This document shows, piece after piece, positions 53,962-62,196 of a stretch of DNA of 64,000 nt. Both the position numbers and the translations under genes were made by a program. The DNA comes from Amycolatopsis umgeniensis (GTDB lineage Bacteria; Actinomycetota; Actinomycetes; Mycobacteriales; Pseudonocardiaceae), in the NCBI RefSeq assembly GCF_014205155.1, contig NZ_JACHMX010000001.1, positions 5,146,001 through 5,210,000 of the forward strand. Direction: 5' to 3'. Below the pieces are notes generated by a model. That model was not told the origin of the DNA. It saw only the letters and a list, made by a program, of their open reading frames with translations, and ran no database searches. The stretch's first letter is position 1. Every line of letters begins with the position of its first letter.

Positions 53962-55872
53962 GTGACTGTGCGGGTAGCGGTGGACTTCGGGACATCGAGC
54001 ACCTGCGTAGTGGCGTCGATCAACGGCCGCGAGCCGCAGGTCGTCGTGGTGGACGGGCAGCCCCTGATGTCGTCGGCGGTCTACGCCGCGCCGGACGGGA
54101 CGCTGTTCGTCGGCCAGGAGGCGGAACGGCAGGCGGCGGTGGATCCGTCGCGCTACGAGCCGAATCCGAAGCGCCGGATCGACGAAGGCGACCTGCTGCT
54201 GGGCGACAACGTCCTCCGCGTCACCGACGTCGTCCACGCAGTGCTGAAACGCGCGGTGACAGAGGCTCGCCGGCTCGCCGGTGACGCCGAGGTCGAGTTG
54301 CTCGTCCTGACCCACCCGGCCGATTGGGGCGCGACCCGGACCCGTCTGCTCCGGCAGGCCGCGGGCGGGCTCGCGCGTCAGGTCGCCCTCGTGCCGGAGC
54401 CGGTCGCCGCGGCGGTCTACCACGCGGCGACGTTCGCCCCGGCCGATCTCAACTCCGAGCGCACCGTCGAGTTCAGCGGCAGGCCGGGGGACGCCCTCGC
54501 GGTGCTCGACCTCGGTGGCGGCACCGTCGACGTCTCCGTGGTCCAGCGCATGCCCGGCAGTCCGGCGGATCGCAGTTTGCCCGCTAAACGCGCCGGGTTC
54601 CAGGTGCTGGCCACCCGGGGGGATCCGAGCTTCGGGGGCGCAGACGTCGATCAGGCGCTCCTGGAACACGTGGGTTCGCTGGTGTCGTCCGTCGATCCGC
54701 CGGAATGGCGGAAGCTGGTCGAAGGCCGAGAGCTGACCGACAGGCGGCGTCGCCGAGTCCTGAGGCAGGACGTGCGTGGCGCGAAGGAGACGCTGTCGCG
54801 GCACGCGTACACCGACGTTCCGATGCCGCCGCCGTTCGCCGACGCCCACGTGACCCGCGAGGACCTCGAGCGGATCATCGCGGGCCCGCTCGGCCGCGCG
54901 GTCGAGCTGACCGTGGCCGCGATCGGTGATTCCGGGCTGCGGCCGAAGCAGCTGACGGCGATCTTCCTCGTAGGCGGGTCGAGCCGGATCCCGATGGTGT
55001 CCCGGCTCGTGCACGAACGGACCGGTGTCGTCCCCACGACCCTGGACCAGCCGGAGACCGTGGTCGCCCGCGGCGCCCTGCGCGCCGTGCTGATCGACCC
55101 GGACCGGACCGGATCGCTGGCGGGTTCCGCGGTCTCCCGTGTCGGCGGCGCCCCCGCACCGGCTCCCGCCGACCGGCGCCCTCAGTTCGCCCCAGGCCCT
55201 CGCCAGCCCGCCCCGCCCCCGCAGAGCGCGTTTAGCCCGCTAAACGCGACGCGGCAGGGGCCGCCGACACCGCCGCCCTGGCGGCCGGGTGAGCCCTCCC
55301 GTGAGACCAAGCCCGCCGAGCGAGGCGGCAAGGGCAAGAAGACGCCTTGGATCATCGCGGCGGCCGTCGTGGTCGTGGCGGCCGTAGTCGGCGGCGTGCT
55401 CTTCGCGGTCAACAGCGGTGAGGACGAGCCGGAAGGTCGGACGCTCGCCCAGTACGACTATCGCTTCATCGCGCCGCTGGACTGGATGCAGACCGACGAC
55501 CGCGTCGCCAAGCGTCAGGTGGTGATCCATCCGAACGACTCCCTCGCCGGGGACGACCTCGTGGTCGCCCAGGAGTACGTGATGAACTACGACGCGACGG
55601 CCGACAGACAGAAGCTCGTCGACGACCTCGGCGCCGAGGCCGGGCGAGAGCCGGACAAGTACAGCGGTTTCAACGGTTCCGCGACCTACGCGGGCAAAAC
55701 CGTCATCTACTACCGCGAGACCAAGCCGAAGGCACGCGTCGACTGGTACGTCGTCGCTCAGGGAAAGATCCGCGTCCACATCGGTTGCCAGTACGGCACC
55801 GGCTCACCGCTCGAACAGCGGGTGAGCGCGGCCTGCGAGCAGGTCGTCAAAACGATGGTGGTCGTCAACTGA
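53962..55872 (+). CDS. Hsp70-like ATPase fused to T7SS-associated extracytoplasmic domain
   Basis: Protein of 636 residues. Residues 1-~375 are an Hsp70/actin-fold ATPase: phosphate-1 DFGTSSTCVV (8-17), phosphate-2 VLDLGGGTVDVSVV (181-194), and adenosine motif FLVGGSSRIPMV (~330-341). A Pro-rich linker, one membrane helix (~463-485), and a ~150-residue extracytoplasmic domain follow. The latter resembles the Rv3446c-type T7SS-associated family (TIGR03931) found beside eccC in ESX-4 loci. There is no substrate-binding SBD or lid. Two palindromic repeats are translated within it: DRSLPAKR at 203-210, where the usual TAG has been lost, and AFSPLNAT in the linker. The gene starts 68 bases after eccC. 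Confidence 0.8.
   Translation: MTVRVAVDFGTSSTCVVASINGREPQVVVVDGQPLMSSAVYAAPDGTLFVGQEAERQAAVDPSRYEPNPKRRIDEGDLLLGDNVLRVTDVVHAVLKRAVTEARRLAGDAEVELLVLTHPADWGATRTRLLRQAAGGLARQVALVPEPVAAAVYHAATFAPADLNSERTVEFSGRPGDALAVLDLGGGTVDVSVVQRMPGSPADRSLPAKRAGFQVLATRGDPSFGGADVDQALLEHVGSLVSSVDPPEWRKLVEGRELTDRRRRRVLRQDVRGAKETLSRHAYTDVPMPPPFADAHVTREDLERIIAGPLGRAVELTVAAIGDSGLRPKQLTAIFLVGGSSRIPMVSRLVHERTGVVPTTLDQPETVVARGALRAVLIDPDRTGSLAGSAVSRVGGAPAPAPADRRPQFAPGPRQPAPPPQSAFSPLNATRQGPPTPPPWRPGEPSRETKPAERGGKGKKTPWIIAAAVVVVAAVVGGVLFAVNSGEDEPEGRTLAQYDYRFIAPLDWMQTDDRVAKRQVVIHPNDSLAGDDLVVAQEYVMNYDATADRQKLVDDLGAEAGREPDKYSGFNGSATYAGKTVIYYRETKPKARVDWYVVAQGKIRVHIGCQYGTGSPLEQRVSAACEQVVKTMVVVN
54562..54595 (-). repeat. Palindromic repeat copy in the Hsp70-like gene, stop removed
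   Basis: GATCGCAGTTTGCCCGCTAA from 54568 against the usual GATCGCGTTTAGCCCGCTAA. GTTTAG has become AGTTTG, so the in-frame TAG is now TTG and the reading frame is preserved. Confidence 0.9.
55223..55253 (-). repeat. In-frame palindromic repeat copy in the Hsp70-like gene linker
   Basis: GCGCGTTTAGCCCGCTAAAC from about 55226, translated as AFSPLNAT in the Pro-rich linker before the membrane helix. Confidence 0.93.
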
Positions 55873-55884
55873 AGGGGGAGGCAC

Positions 55885-56247
55885 ATGCCACCCGAACCCG
55901 AGACAGCCTCCGAGCACTTCGCGCGCACAGGGCGCGACGCGGTCACCTATGCCCGGCAGGTCGCTCGCACGGCCAAGGCGCGGTACGAACGCCGCCGGGG
56001 CGAGAACGCCGAACTGGCGAAGCAATTCGGCAAGGGACGGCTCGCGGGCGGTGAGACCGCGCCGACACCCGCCGCCCTCCGGAACGCCGCGAAACGGTTC
56101 CGCACGGGCGCCGGTCTTCCGGTTCCCGCTTTGCCCTCAGCGGCAGACTTGGTTCCCTTTCGGCCAGAACCGGCGGCCAGACGGCCACGTGTGGGTGACG
56201 ACGACGAGGACTTTTCGCAGTCGCGAATCATGCGCCGCGTGGAATGA
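55885..56247 (+). CDS. Hypothetical basic protein in the ESX locus
   Basis: Protein of 120 residues, with AAGGGGGAGG before the ATG, 12 bases after the Hsp70-like gene and probably co-transcribed. It has a charged helical N-terminal half (DAVTYARQVARTAKARYERR) and an acidic C-terminal patch (GDDDEDFSQSRIMRRVE). No signal peptide, membrane helix or known family. It could be a cytosolic accessory of the secretion system; function unknown. Confidence 0.7.
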   Translation: MPPEPETASEHFARTGRDAVTYARQVARTAKARYERRRGENAELAKQFGKGRLAGGETAPTPAALRNAAKRFRTGAGLPVPALPSAADLVPFRPEPAARRPRVGDDDEDFSQSRIMRRVE

Positions 56248-56478
56248 TCGACCGCTGTGCGTTTGCGAAATCCCGTGGTGAAAGGCCATTTCTCCGGATG
56301 ATTCGCAAGGTGTGGACGGTCCATCGCGGCCCGGTTCCCATGGGGAGCGTTCACGCAAGCAACTACTTGAAACCAAACAGCGACAAGGGGGAACCAGACG
56401 TGGCAGGGTCTCCGTCGTAGGTCCGTACGAAACGAACACACCAAGTGCGGATAACCACGAACGAAGGGGGTAGCTCCC

Positions 56479-56799
56479 ATGGCTGCTGGTTTTCAAGGAA
56501 GCGTCGAACAGTTCACCCAGTCCGAGAAGCGGGTGACCGAGGTTCGCGTTTCGATGGACCAGAACCTGAGCAAGCTTCGCGACAACATCGAGGCCACCCG
56601 CGCTGGGTGGACCGGTGACGCGGCTCTTGCGTTCAACAACGTGATGAAGCGCTTCGACGAAGCGGGCCGGGGGCTGAACCAGGCCCTCCAGAACATCGGT
56701 GAACTGCTGGAGCAGGCGGGCTCGAAGTACAACGCTTCCGAGCAGCAGCAGCAGGAACTCATCAACTCGGTCAACAAGGGCTTCGGCGTCCTCGGCTGA
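56479..56799 (+). CDS. WXG100 protein, Esx family (first of pair)
   Basis: WXG100 protein of 106 residues with the W44-T-G46 turn between two helices. C-terminal Y84-N-A-S-E88 fits the YxxxD/E secretion signal read by EccC. AACGAAGGGGG lies upstream. The next gene is a second WXG100 protein, so the two likely form a CFP-10/ESAT-6-like heterodimer. The position between the Rv3446c-like gene and rplM matches esxU/esxT of mycobacterial ESX-4. The 231-base gap before it probably holds their promoter; no clear elements were found. Confidence 0.92.
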   Translation: MAAGFQGSVEQFTQSEKRVTEVRVSMDQNLSKLRDNIEATRAGWTGDAALAFNNVMKRFDEAGRGLNQALQNIGELLEQAGSKYNASEQQQQELINSVNKGFGVLG

Positions 56800-56852
56800 T
56801 CTTCTGTTCCACCCGATCAAAACCAAGTCTTTCTTGAGTACTGGAGGAAATC

Positions 56853-57137
56853 ATGGCCGATATGAAGGTCGATTACGCCACGATCCACGCGGCGGCGGAC
56901 GACTGCTCGAGCACCGGCGGCGAACTGGAGTCCCTGTTCGGTCAGCTGAAGAGCGACCTCGCCCCGCTGGTCAACACCTGGCAGGGTGACGCGCAGACCG
57001 CGTACCTGGCCGCTCAGCAGGAGTGGGACAACAAGTTCGACGAGCTCAAGCAGCTCCTCGCGCAGGTCGCCGGCGTGCTGCCGCAGCTGGCCGACGGTTA
57101 CCAGAGCACGGAGCAGGGCGTCACCGGCCTGTTCTGA
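56853..57137 (+). CDS. WXG100 protein, Esx family (second of pair)
   Basis: WXG100 protein of 94 residues, W43-Q-G45, ESAT-6-like size. It has Y83-Q-S-T-E87 near the C-terminus, so both members of the pair carry a YxxxE-like motif. CTGGAGG lies upstream. It lies 53 bases after its partner gene and is followed by a terminator at 57215. Confidence 0.92.
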   Translation: MADMKVDYATIHAAADDCSSTGGELESLFGQLKSDLAPLVNTWQGDAQTAYLAAQQEWDNKFDELKQLLAQVAGVLPQLADGYQSTEQGVTGLF

Positions 57138-57214
57138 GTCTCACGCTCCGAACGAGCAACGGCGGGCAGGCATCTTCGGATGCCGAGCCCGCCGTTTCGT
57201 TTGGGGTAAAGAAA

Positions 57215-57246
57215 AAAGCCGCGACGGGTGTTCCCGTCGCGGCTTT
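57215..57246. terminator. Bidirectional intrinsic terminator
   Basis: AAAGCCGCGACGGG (57215-57228) pairs perfectly with CCCGTCGCGGCTTT (57233-57246), a 14-bp stem with a 4-base loop. Read leftward it ends in TTTTTTC, so it is strong for the DUF4333 gene; read rightward it serves the WXG100 pair. Confidence 0.92.
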
Positions 57247-57253
57247 CGGCGTA

Positions 57254-58006
57254 TCAGTGGGGCGCTCCGACTTCGAATTCCGGCGTGGTGTTCAGCACCC
57301 GGACGGTGACCTTCTTCCGTTGTCCCGAAAGGTCGATCGAGCAATCGAAAGTGGTGCCGTTCACCACCGGTTGTCCGGAAGGACATTCCGCGTTCTTCAC
57401 GTCCGGCTCCCCGTAGTGCTCGTTGAGCACGCGGACGACACCGTCCTGGACCGACTTCTGATCGAGACTGTCGCCCGCGAAAGCGCCGAGCAGCCAAGCC
57501 CCGACGCCACCCGCGATCACGACGGCCGCGGCGACCCCGCCGATCAGCAACGTCTTCTTCGAAACCTTCGGCTTCTTCTCTGGCCCCGCGCCGAAAGCGC
57601 CGAGCCCGCCGTACTGGGACGACTGCGCTGGCTGGAACCCGCCGCCGTACTGCCCCTGCGGGGGAGTGCCCGGAACCTGGTGCTGTGCCTGCCAATCCTG
57701 CTGCTGCGGCGGCGCCGGCTGCTGCTGCGGTTGCTGCTGCCAAGCCGGCGCCGGACCGGCGGTTTGCTGCCAGGGCCCGGAAAACGAGCCGGTGACGCCG
57801 GGCTGCGGGGACTGCTGCCACTGCCCCGTGTAGGAGCCGGTGCTCGCCGCGCCCGCGTCGTTCTGCTGCCACTGACCGGCATGCGGCCCGGTGGCCTGCC
57901 CTTCCTGCTGCCAGCCCTGTTGCTGGTTCCCGGGATTCGCCGGTGGCTGCCACCACTGCTGCGGCTGTTGTGGCTGTTGCGGTTGCTGTTCGGGCGGCTG
58001 GCTCAT
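57254..58006 (-). CDS. Membrane protein with Gln/Trp-rich N-terminus and DUF4333-like domain
   Basis: Protein of 250 residues. Residues 1-~145 are disordered and extremely rich in Gln, Pro and Trp, with repeated WQQ units (GWQQ, GQWQQ twice, GPWQQ, AWQQQ). One membrane helix spans ~152-175 after a KKPKVSKK stretch, and the outer ~70 residues resemble DUF4333 (SVQDGVVRVLNEHYGEPDVK; CPSGQPVVNGTTFDC with two cysteines). The N-terminus should be cytoplasmic. Function unknown; DUF4333 proteins are common cell-envelope proteins in actinobacteria. It lies 62 bases after a lipoprotein gene. Confidence 0.75.
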   Translation of the reverse strand: MSQPPEQQPQQPQQPQQWWQPPANPGNQQQGWQQEGQATGPHAGQWQQNDAGAASTGSYTGQWQQSPQPGVTGSFSGPWQQTAGPAPAWQQQPQQQPAPPQQQDWQAQHQVPGTPPQGQYGGGFQPAQSSQYGGLGAFGAGPEKKPKVSKKTLLIGGVAAAVVIAGGVGAWLLGAFAGDSLDQKSVQDGVVRVLNEHYGEPDVKNAECPSGQPVVNGTTFDCSIDLSGQRKKVTVRVLNTTPEFEVGAPH

Positions 58007-58068
58007 CGGTGGTCACCTCGGGGCGTCGAGAACTGCACGGCGTCGGGACGAAGGCGTTCGGCCATGCT

Positions 58069-58959
58069 TCAGACGCCCTTCAACTCGTTGTACCGGCGGT
58101 TGAAGTCGTCCTTGGCCGCCTTGTCCGGCAGCACGGTGATCTGCGAGGCGTCCGGCAGCTTCGGCAGGTCCTGTGTGCTCGCCTTGCCGGTGAAGCGGAA
58201 GTCGTAGCGCAGCTCGATCTTGTGCCCGTTGCCCTCGATCTTCGCCTCCATCACGATCTGGCTCAGCGTCCCGTCCGGGTCGAGGGAGACCGTGGTCCGC
58301 ACCGGGGCCTTCTTCATCTCGTCCGTGATGCCGCTGCTGATCGACGCCGGCAGGACCTCCACCCGGCGTTCGATGAACTTCCCGAACGGGACGTCGGCGG
58401 TCAGCTCGGTCCGCTTGTCCGGAAGACTCTTGGCGCCCTTCACGATCTTCTTGTCCGCGTTGTAGGCCACGGCGATCGCGTCGGCCATCTTGCAGGCGTG
58501 GATGATCCCGACCCAGGCGCAGGGAATGGTCAGCCCGGCCTCGGACTTCAGCATCGAAACCCACGGCGTCGGGGCGAGGCTCTTGTAGACGGGCCCGAGG
58601 TACACGTACTCGACGGCCCCGTCCGCCGGGGTGTACCAGTCGATGCTGTCGTCCGGGTTCTTCTGCGAGCGCTGACGGCTGACCCGGCCTTCCGGGGAAC
58701 CGGTGCGGGCCGAGGAGATCGTGCTGCGGACGTACTTCTCGTCGAACCGGAAGTAGGCGCCCGATTCGCTGGTGACGTCACGCTGGTCGCCGATGGTGTC
58801 CTGCAGCTTGTTCATCGCCGCTTCGAACTTCGTGCCGACGTAGGTCGCCGCGTCGTCGCCCTTCGGCACGGCGGTGCCCGCACGCGCTTGGCCGCAGGCG
58901 GTGGTGAGCGCCAGCACGGCGCCCAGCACGCACAAAATGGTCGTTGGCCGTTTGTTCAT
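58069..58959 (-). CDS. Secreted lipoprotein of unknown function
   Basis: Lipoprotein of 296 residues. ATG 58959 (MNKRPTTILCVLGAVLALTT followed by AC) gives a signal peptide with lipobox LTTAC, and CAGGGGAA precedes it. The mature part has a VSLDPDGTLSQIVMEAKIEG strand-rich region reminiscent of LppX/LprG-type or LolA-like lipid-binding folds, but the match is weak. It is encoded upstream of the DUF4333 protein and may share its promoter. It lies between the ESX locus and rplM. Confidence 0.75.
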   Translation of the reverse strand: MNKRPTTILCVLGAVLALTTACGQARAGTAVPKGDDAATYVGTKFEAAMNKLQDTIGDQRDVTSESGAYFRFDEKYVRSTISSARTGSPEGRVSRQRSQKNPDDSIDWYTPADGAVEYVYLGPVYKSLAPTPWVSMLKSEAGLTIPCAWVGIIHACKMADAIAVAYNADKKIVKGAKSLPDKRTELTADVPFGKFIERRVEVLPASISSGITDEMKKAPVRTTVSLDPDGTLSQIVMEAKIEGNGHKIELRYDFRFTGKASTQDLPKLPDASQITVLPDKAAKDDFNRRYNELKGV

Positions 58960-59234
58960 CGCCGTTCCCCTGATCGAGTCCCCGCGCGCGGTGCGCGTCC
59001 GGATCGTCTCATCCTCTCCCGCGAAGGACGATGCCGTGGGCGGTTCCGCCACACCGGCGAGGTACAGTTGCGGGGCGCCCGCCGGGCGCCGGTCCTAGTA
59101 TGGGACCCCGGACCGACCCCCGCTTCGCAGTAGGGTCGGGCGTGGGGGTATCTTCATATGTCGTTGTGCGCTGCGGCGCGTAAGCGCTAGGCCCGCACAG
59201 AACCCACACGCAATGTTGACGACGAGGTAGACCC

Positions 59235-59687
59235 TTGCCCACGTACAGCCCCAAGCCCGGCGACGTCACTCGTGCCTGGCACGTGATCGACGCCGAGGAT
59301 GTCGTGCTCGGCCGGCTCGCGACCGAGGTCGCCACGCTGCTGCGCGGCAAGCACAAGCCGACCTACGCCCCGCACGTGGACACCGGTGACTTCGTCATCA
59401 TCGTCAACGCCGAGAAGGTTGCGCTCACCGGAAACAAGCGCGAGCAGAAGTTCGCGTACCGGCACAGCGGTTACCCCGGCGGCCTGCGGAAGCGCTCCTT
59501 CGGCGAACTGCTCGACACCAAGCCCGAGCACCTGCTCGAGAAGGTCGTCAAGGGCATGCTCCCGAAGAACAAGCTCGGCCGCGCCCAGGCGAAGAAGCTC
59601 AAGGTGTACGCCGGCGCCGAGCACCCGCACGCCGCGCAGCAGCCGCAGGCGCGCGAGATCACCAAGATCGCGCAGGTCGCGCAGTGA
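59235..59687 (+). CDS. rplM: 50S ribosomal protein L13
   Basis: L13, 150 residues. TTG start supported by the conserved [20 protein letters not shown] opening. It includes [18 protein letters not shown] and [17 protein letters not shown]. An early 50S assembly protein. Its stop overlaps the rpsI GTG (GTGA). The 275-base gap before it holds a GGCGCCC/GGGCGCC hairpin (59074-59090) but no clear promoter. Confidence 0.97.
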   Translation: MPTYSPKPGDVTRAWHVIDAEDVVLGRLATEVATLLRGKHKPTYAPHVDTGDFVIIVNAEKVALTGNKREQKFAYRHSGYPGGLRKRSFGELLDTKPEHLLEKVVKGMLPKNKLGRAQAKKLKVYAGAEHPHAAQQPQAREITKIAQVAQ

Positions 59688-60217
59688 GTGAGGAACAGTC
59701 TGTGACCAGCACCGAGGAGACCGCGACCGAGGCCACCACCGAGGCCGTCGCGACCACGGAGACCCCCGCAGTCGGCGACGCCGTCGCGACCAGCGAGACG
59801 CCTGCCGCCCCGCGGCCGTCGCGTGCCGCCGGTGGCAACGCCCAGACCGTCGGCCGCCGCAAGGAAGCCGTGGTCCGGGTGCGCGTCGTTCCCGGTACCG
59901 GTGAGTTCAAGCTCAACGGCCGCACGCTCGAAGAGTACTTCCCGAACAAGGTGCACCAGCAGCTCATCCGTGAGCCGCTGGTGACGGTCGACAAGCCCGA
60001 CTCGTTCGACATCTTCGCCAACCTGCACGGTGGCGGGATCTCGGGCCAGGCCGGCGCGCTCCGTCTCGCGATCGCCCGTGCGCTCGTCGAGGTCGACGCC
60101 GACGACCGCCCGGCCCTGAAGAAGGCCGGCTTCCTGACCCGTGACGCTCGCGCCACGGAGCGGAAGAAGTACGGCCTCAAGAAGGCCCGTAAGGCTCCGC
60201 AGTACAGCAAGCGCTGA
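59684..60217 (+). CDS. rpsI: 30S ribosomal protein S9
   Basis: S9, 177 residues. A ~45-residue Thr/Ala/Glu-rich N-terminal extension precedes the core [20 protein letters not shown] and ends in the conserved [12 protein letters not shown], whose terminal Arg touches P-site tRNA. GTG start overlapping rplM. A terminator follows 22 bases later. Confidence 0.97.
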   Translation: MSEEQSVTSTEETATEATTEAVATTETPAVGDAVATSETPAAPRPSRAAGGNAQTVGRRKEAVVRVRVVPGTGEFKLNGRTLEEYFPNKVHQQLIREPLVTVDKPDSFDIFANLHGGGISGQAGALRLAIARALVEVDADDRPALKKAGFLTRDARATERKKYGLKKARKAPQYSKR

Positions 60218-60239
60218 TCGCGCCTCTGGCGCAACCCGC

Positions 60240-60274
60240 GGAAGCGCCCATCCGTCTTTCGGATGGGCGCTTCC
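60240..60274 (+). terminator. Intrinsic terminator after rpsI
   Basis: GGAAGCGCCCATCCG (60240-60254) pairs perfectly with CGGATGGGCGCTTCC (60260-60274), a 15-bp stem with a TCTTT loop. Confidence 0.92.
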
Positions 60275-60338
60275 GTGTTTCCGGGGTCCCGCCGTTCTCT
60301 CGGGCCCCGTTGTCACAGCAGTCCCGCGTGCCCCACGC

Positions 60339-60400
60339 GTTCGCCTTTAGCGGGCTAAACGCGCTCCGCGCGTCGCGTTTAGCCCGCTAAAGGCGAAGTC
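60339..60400. repeat. Perfect inverted pair of palindromic repeats upstream of glmM
   Basis: A + copy (60340-60363) and a - copy (60374-60397) are exact inverted repeats over 24 bp with a 10-base loop. They lie between the rpsI terminator and the glmM Shine-Dalgarno and could form a long hairpin in the gap. Confidence 0.95.
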
Positions 60401-60468
60401 AGGGGTGCGGGGAGGCGGGCATGGGCACTCGCTAGGTTGTCGTGGTGGTTTTTCAAGGAGGTCGACAG

Positions 60469-61803
60469 ATGGCTCGTCTATTCGGTACCGACGGCGTACG
60501 TGGCCTCGCCAACGAGGAGCTGACTCCGGAGCTGGCGCTCTCGCTCGCCGCCAGCGCCGCCCGCGTCCTCGCCGCCCACGACCGTTCGCACCGCCCGGTC
60601 GCGGTCGTCGGCCGTGACCCGCGTGCCAGCGGCGAGATGCTCGAGGCCGCCGTCGTGGCGGGCCTCACCTCCGCCGGTGCCGACGTGCTCCGTCTCGGCG
60701 TCCTCCCGACACCCGCCGTCGCGTATCTGGTGGGCTCGCTCGAAGCCGACCTCGGCGTGATGATCTCCGCCTCCCACAACCCCATGCCCGACAACGGCAT
60801 CAAGCTCTTCGCGGCGGGCGGGCACAAACTCCCCGACGGGATCGAGGACGAGATCGAGGCCGGTCTCGCCGCTCCCGTCACCCGCCCGACCGGAATCGGC
60901 GTCGGCCGCGTCAAGGACGTCCCCGACGCGGGTGAGCGCTACACCCAGCACCTGCTGTCGGCCACCCCGCATCCGCTCGCGGGGCTGCGCGTCGTCGTCG
61001 ACTGCGCCAACGGCGCGTCGTCCTTCGCCGCCCCCGAGGTCTACCGCAAGGCCGGCGCCGAGGTCATCGCGATCCACGCCGACCCGGACGGCGTGAACAT
61101 CAACGAGCACTGTGGTTCGAATCACCCGGACGCGTTGCGCGCGGCCGTCGTCGAGCACGGCGCCGACCTCGGGATCGCGCACGACGGTGACGCGGATCGC
61201 TGCGTCGCTGTCGACGCCGCGGGCGAACTCATCGACGGCGACCAGATCATGGCCGTCCTCGCGCTCGCGCTCGCCGAGAGCGGCGAGCTGACCAAGAACA
61301 CCCTGGTCGCGACCGTGATGAGCAACCTCGGCCTGCACTTGGCGATGCGCGCGCACGACATCAACCTGGTCACCACCGCCGTCGGAGACCGCTACGTCCT
61401 CGAAGAGCTCCGCGCGAGCGGGCTCGCGCTCGGCGGCGAGCAGTCCGGCCACGTCGTCCTGCCCGCGTTCGCGACCACCGGCGACGGTCTCCTCACCGCG
61501 CTGCGGGTGATGAGCCGCATGGCGGCCACCGGCAAATCGCTCGCCGACCTCGCCGCCGTCATGAACCGCCTGCCGCAGGTGCTGGTGAACGTTCCCGTGG
61601 CGGACAAGGCGGCTGTCGCCGTCTCGGCCGCTGTCCGCGACGCCGTCGGCGCCGTCGAGGCCGAACTCGGCGACGAGGGCCGTGTCCTGCTGCGCCCGTC
61701 GGGCACCGAGCAGCTGGTCCGCGTCATGGTCGAGGCCCCCGCGCACGACACCGCACAGGCGGCCGCCGACAGGCTCGCGGGAGTCGTTTCCTCCGCCTCG
61801 TAA
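60469..61803 (+). CDS. glmM: Phosphoglucosamine mutase
   Basis: GlmM, 444 residues, converts glucosamine-6-phosphate to glucosamine-1-phosphate for UDP-GlcNAc and peptidoglycan synthesis. ATG 60469 ([20 protein letters not shown]) has AAGGAGG upstream. The phosphoserine loop is ISASHNP with S102. The Mg-binding loop is DGDADR, and a C-terminal [14 protein letters not shown] phosphate-binding motif is present. It follows rplM-rpsI as in M. tuberculosis (mrsA). Confidence 0.97.
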   Translation: MARLFGTDGVRGLANEELTPELALSLAASAARVLAAHDRSHRPVAVVGRDPRASGEMLEAAVVAGLTSAGADVLRLGVLPTPAVAYLVGSLEADLGVMISASHNPMPDNGIKLFAAGGHKLPDGIEDEIEAGLAAPVTRPTGIGVGRVKDVPDAGERYTQHLLSATPHPLAGLRVVVDCANGASSFAAPEVYRKAGAEVIAIHADPDGVNINEHCGSNHPDALRAAVVEHGADLGIAHDGDADRCVAVDAAGELIDGDQIMAVLALALAESGELTKNTLVATVMSNLGLHLAMRAHDINLVTTAVGDRYVLEELRASGLALGGEQSGHVVLPAFATTGDGLLTALRVMSRMAATGKSLADLAAVMNRLPQVLVNVPVADKAAVAVSAAVRDAVGAVEAELGDEGRVLLRPSGTEQLVRVMVEAPAHDTAQAAADRLAGVVSSAS

Positions 61804-61887
61804 GCCCACTCACGATCTTCCCAAGTCGCTGCGCCTGGGTTACCGGCCCGGTACATTCCGTGTGCGTATACCTAGGGGAGGGTGACG

Positions 61888-62196
61888 GTGGCGGGTAAAG
61901 GGCACAAGGTCGATCCGGCGCAGCTGAACGAGGCCGCGAAGGTCCTGCAAGACCTGCCGAAGCAGGCCTGCGAAGGGCCGATCGCGGCGGTCGAGCAGAT
62001 CAATCTGAGCGCCGCGAGCTTCGGCCCGGCACACGGGGACTGCTTCACCGGTTATTCCGCGAGCATCCAGCGCATGGCGAAGTGCGCGCGCAGCTACCTC
62101 GCGGCGTCGGACGAGTTCGGCCGCAAACTCGCGGCGTCCAAGGACCTCTATCAGTCCAATGAGGACGCCAACGCGGCCGAGATGAGGAAGCACTGA
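61888..62196 (+). CDS. EspC/WXG100-like small T7SS-associated protein
   Basis: Helical protein of 102 residues with no signal peptide. It resembles EspC-type (DUF2580) proteins: HKVDPAQLNEAAKVLQDLPK, a turn, then SIQRMAKCARSYLAASDEFG. It has three Cys and no exact WxG. GTG 61888 has GGGGAGG 6 bases upstream. The stop overlaps the next ATG by one base (TGATG), coupling it to the large partner. Confidence 0.75.
   Translation: MAGKGHKVDPAQLNEAAKVLQDLPKQACEGPIAAVEQINLSAASFGPAHGDCFTGYSASIQRMAKCARSYLAASDEFGRKLAASKDLYQSNEDANAAEMRKH

Noticed and set aside
49910..53995. Minus-strand open frame of over 1300 codons opposite eccC
   Set aside because: Shadow of the EccC reading frame; no start signals and composition typical of antisense translation.
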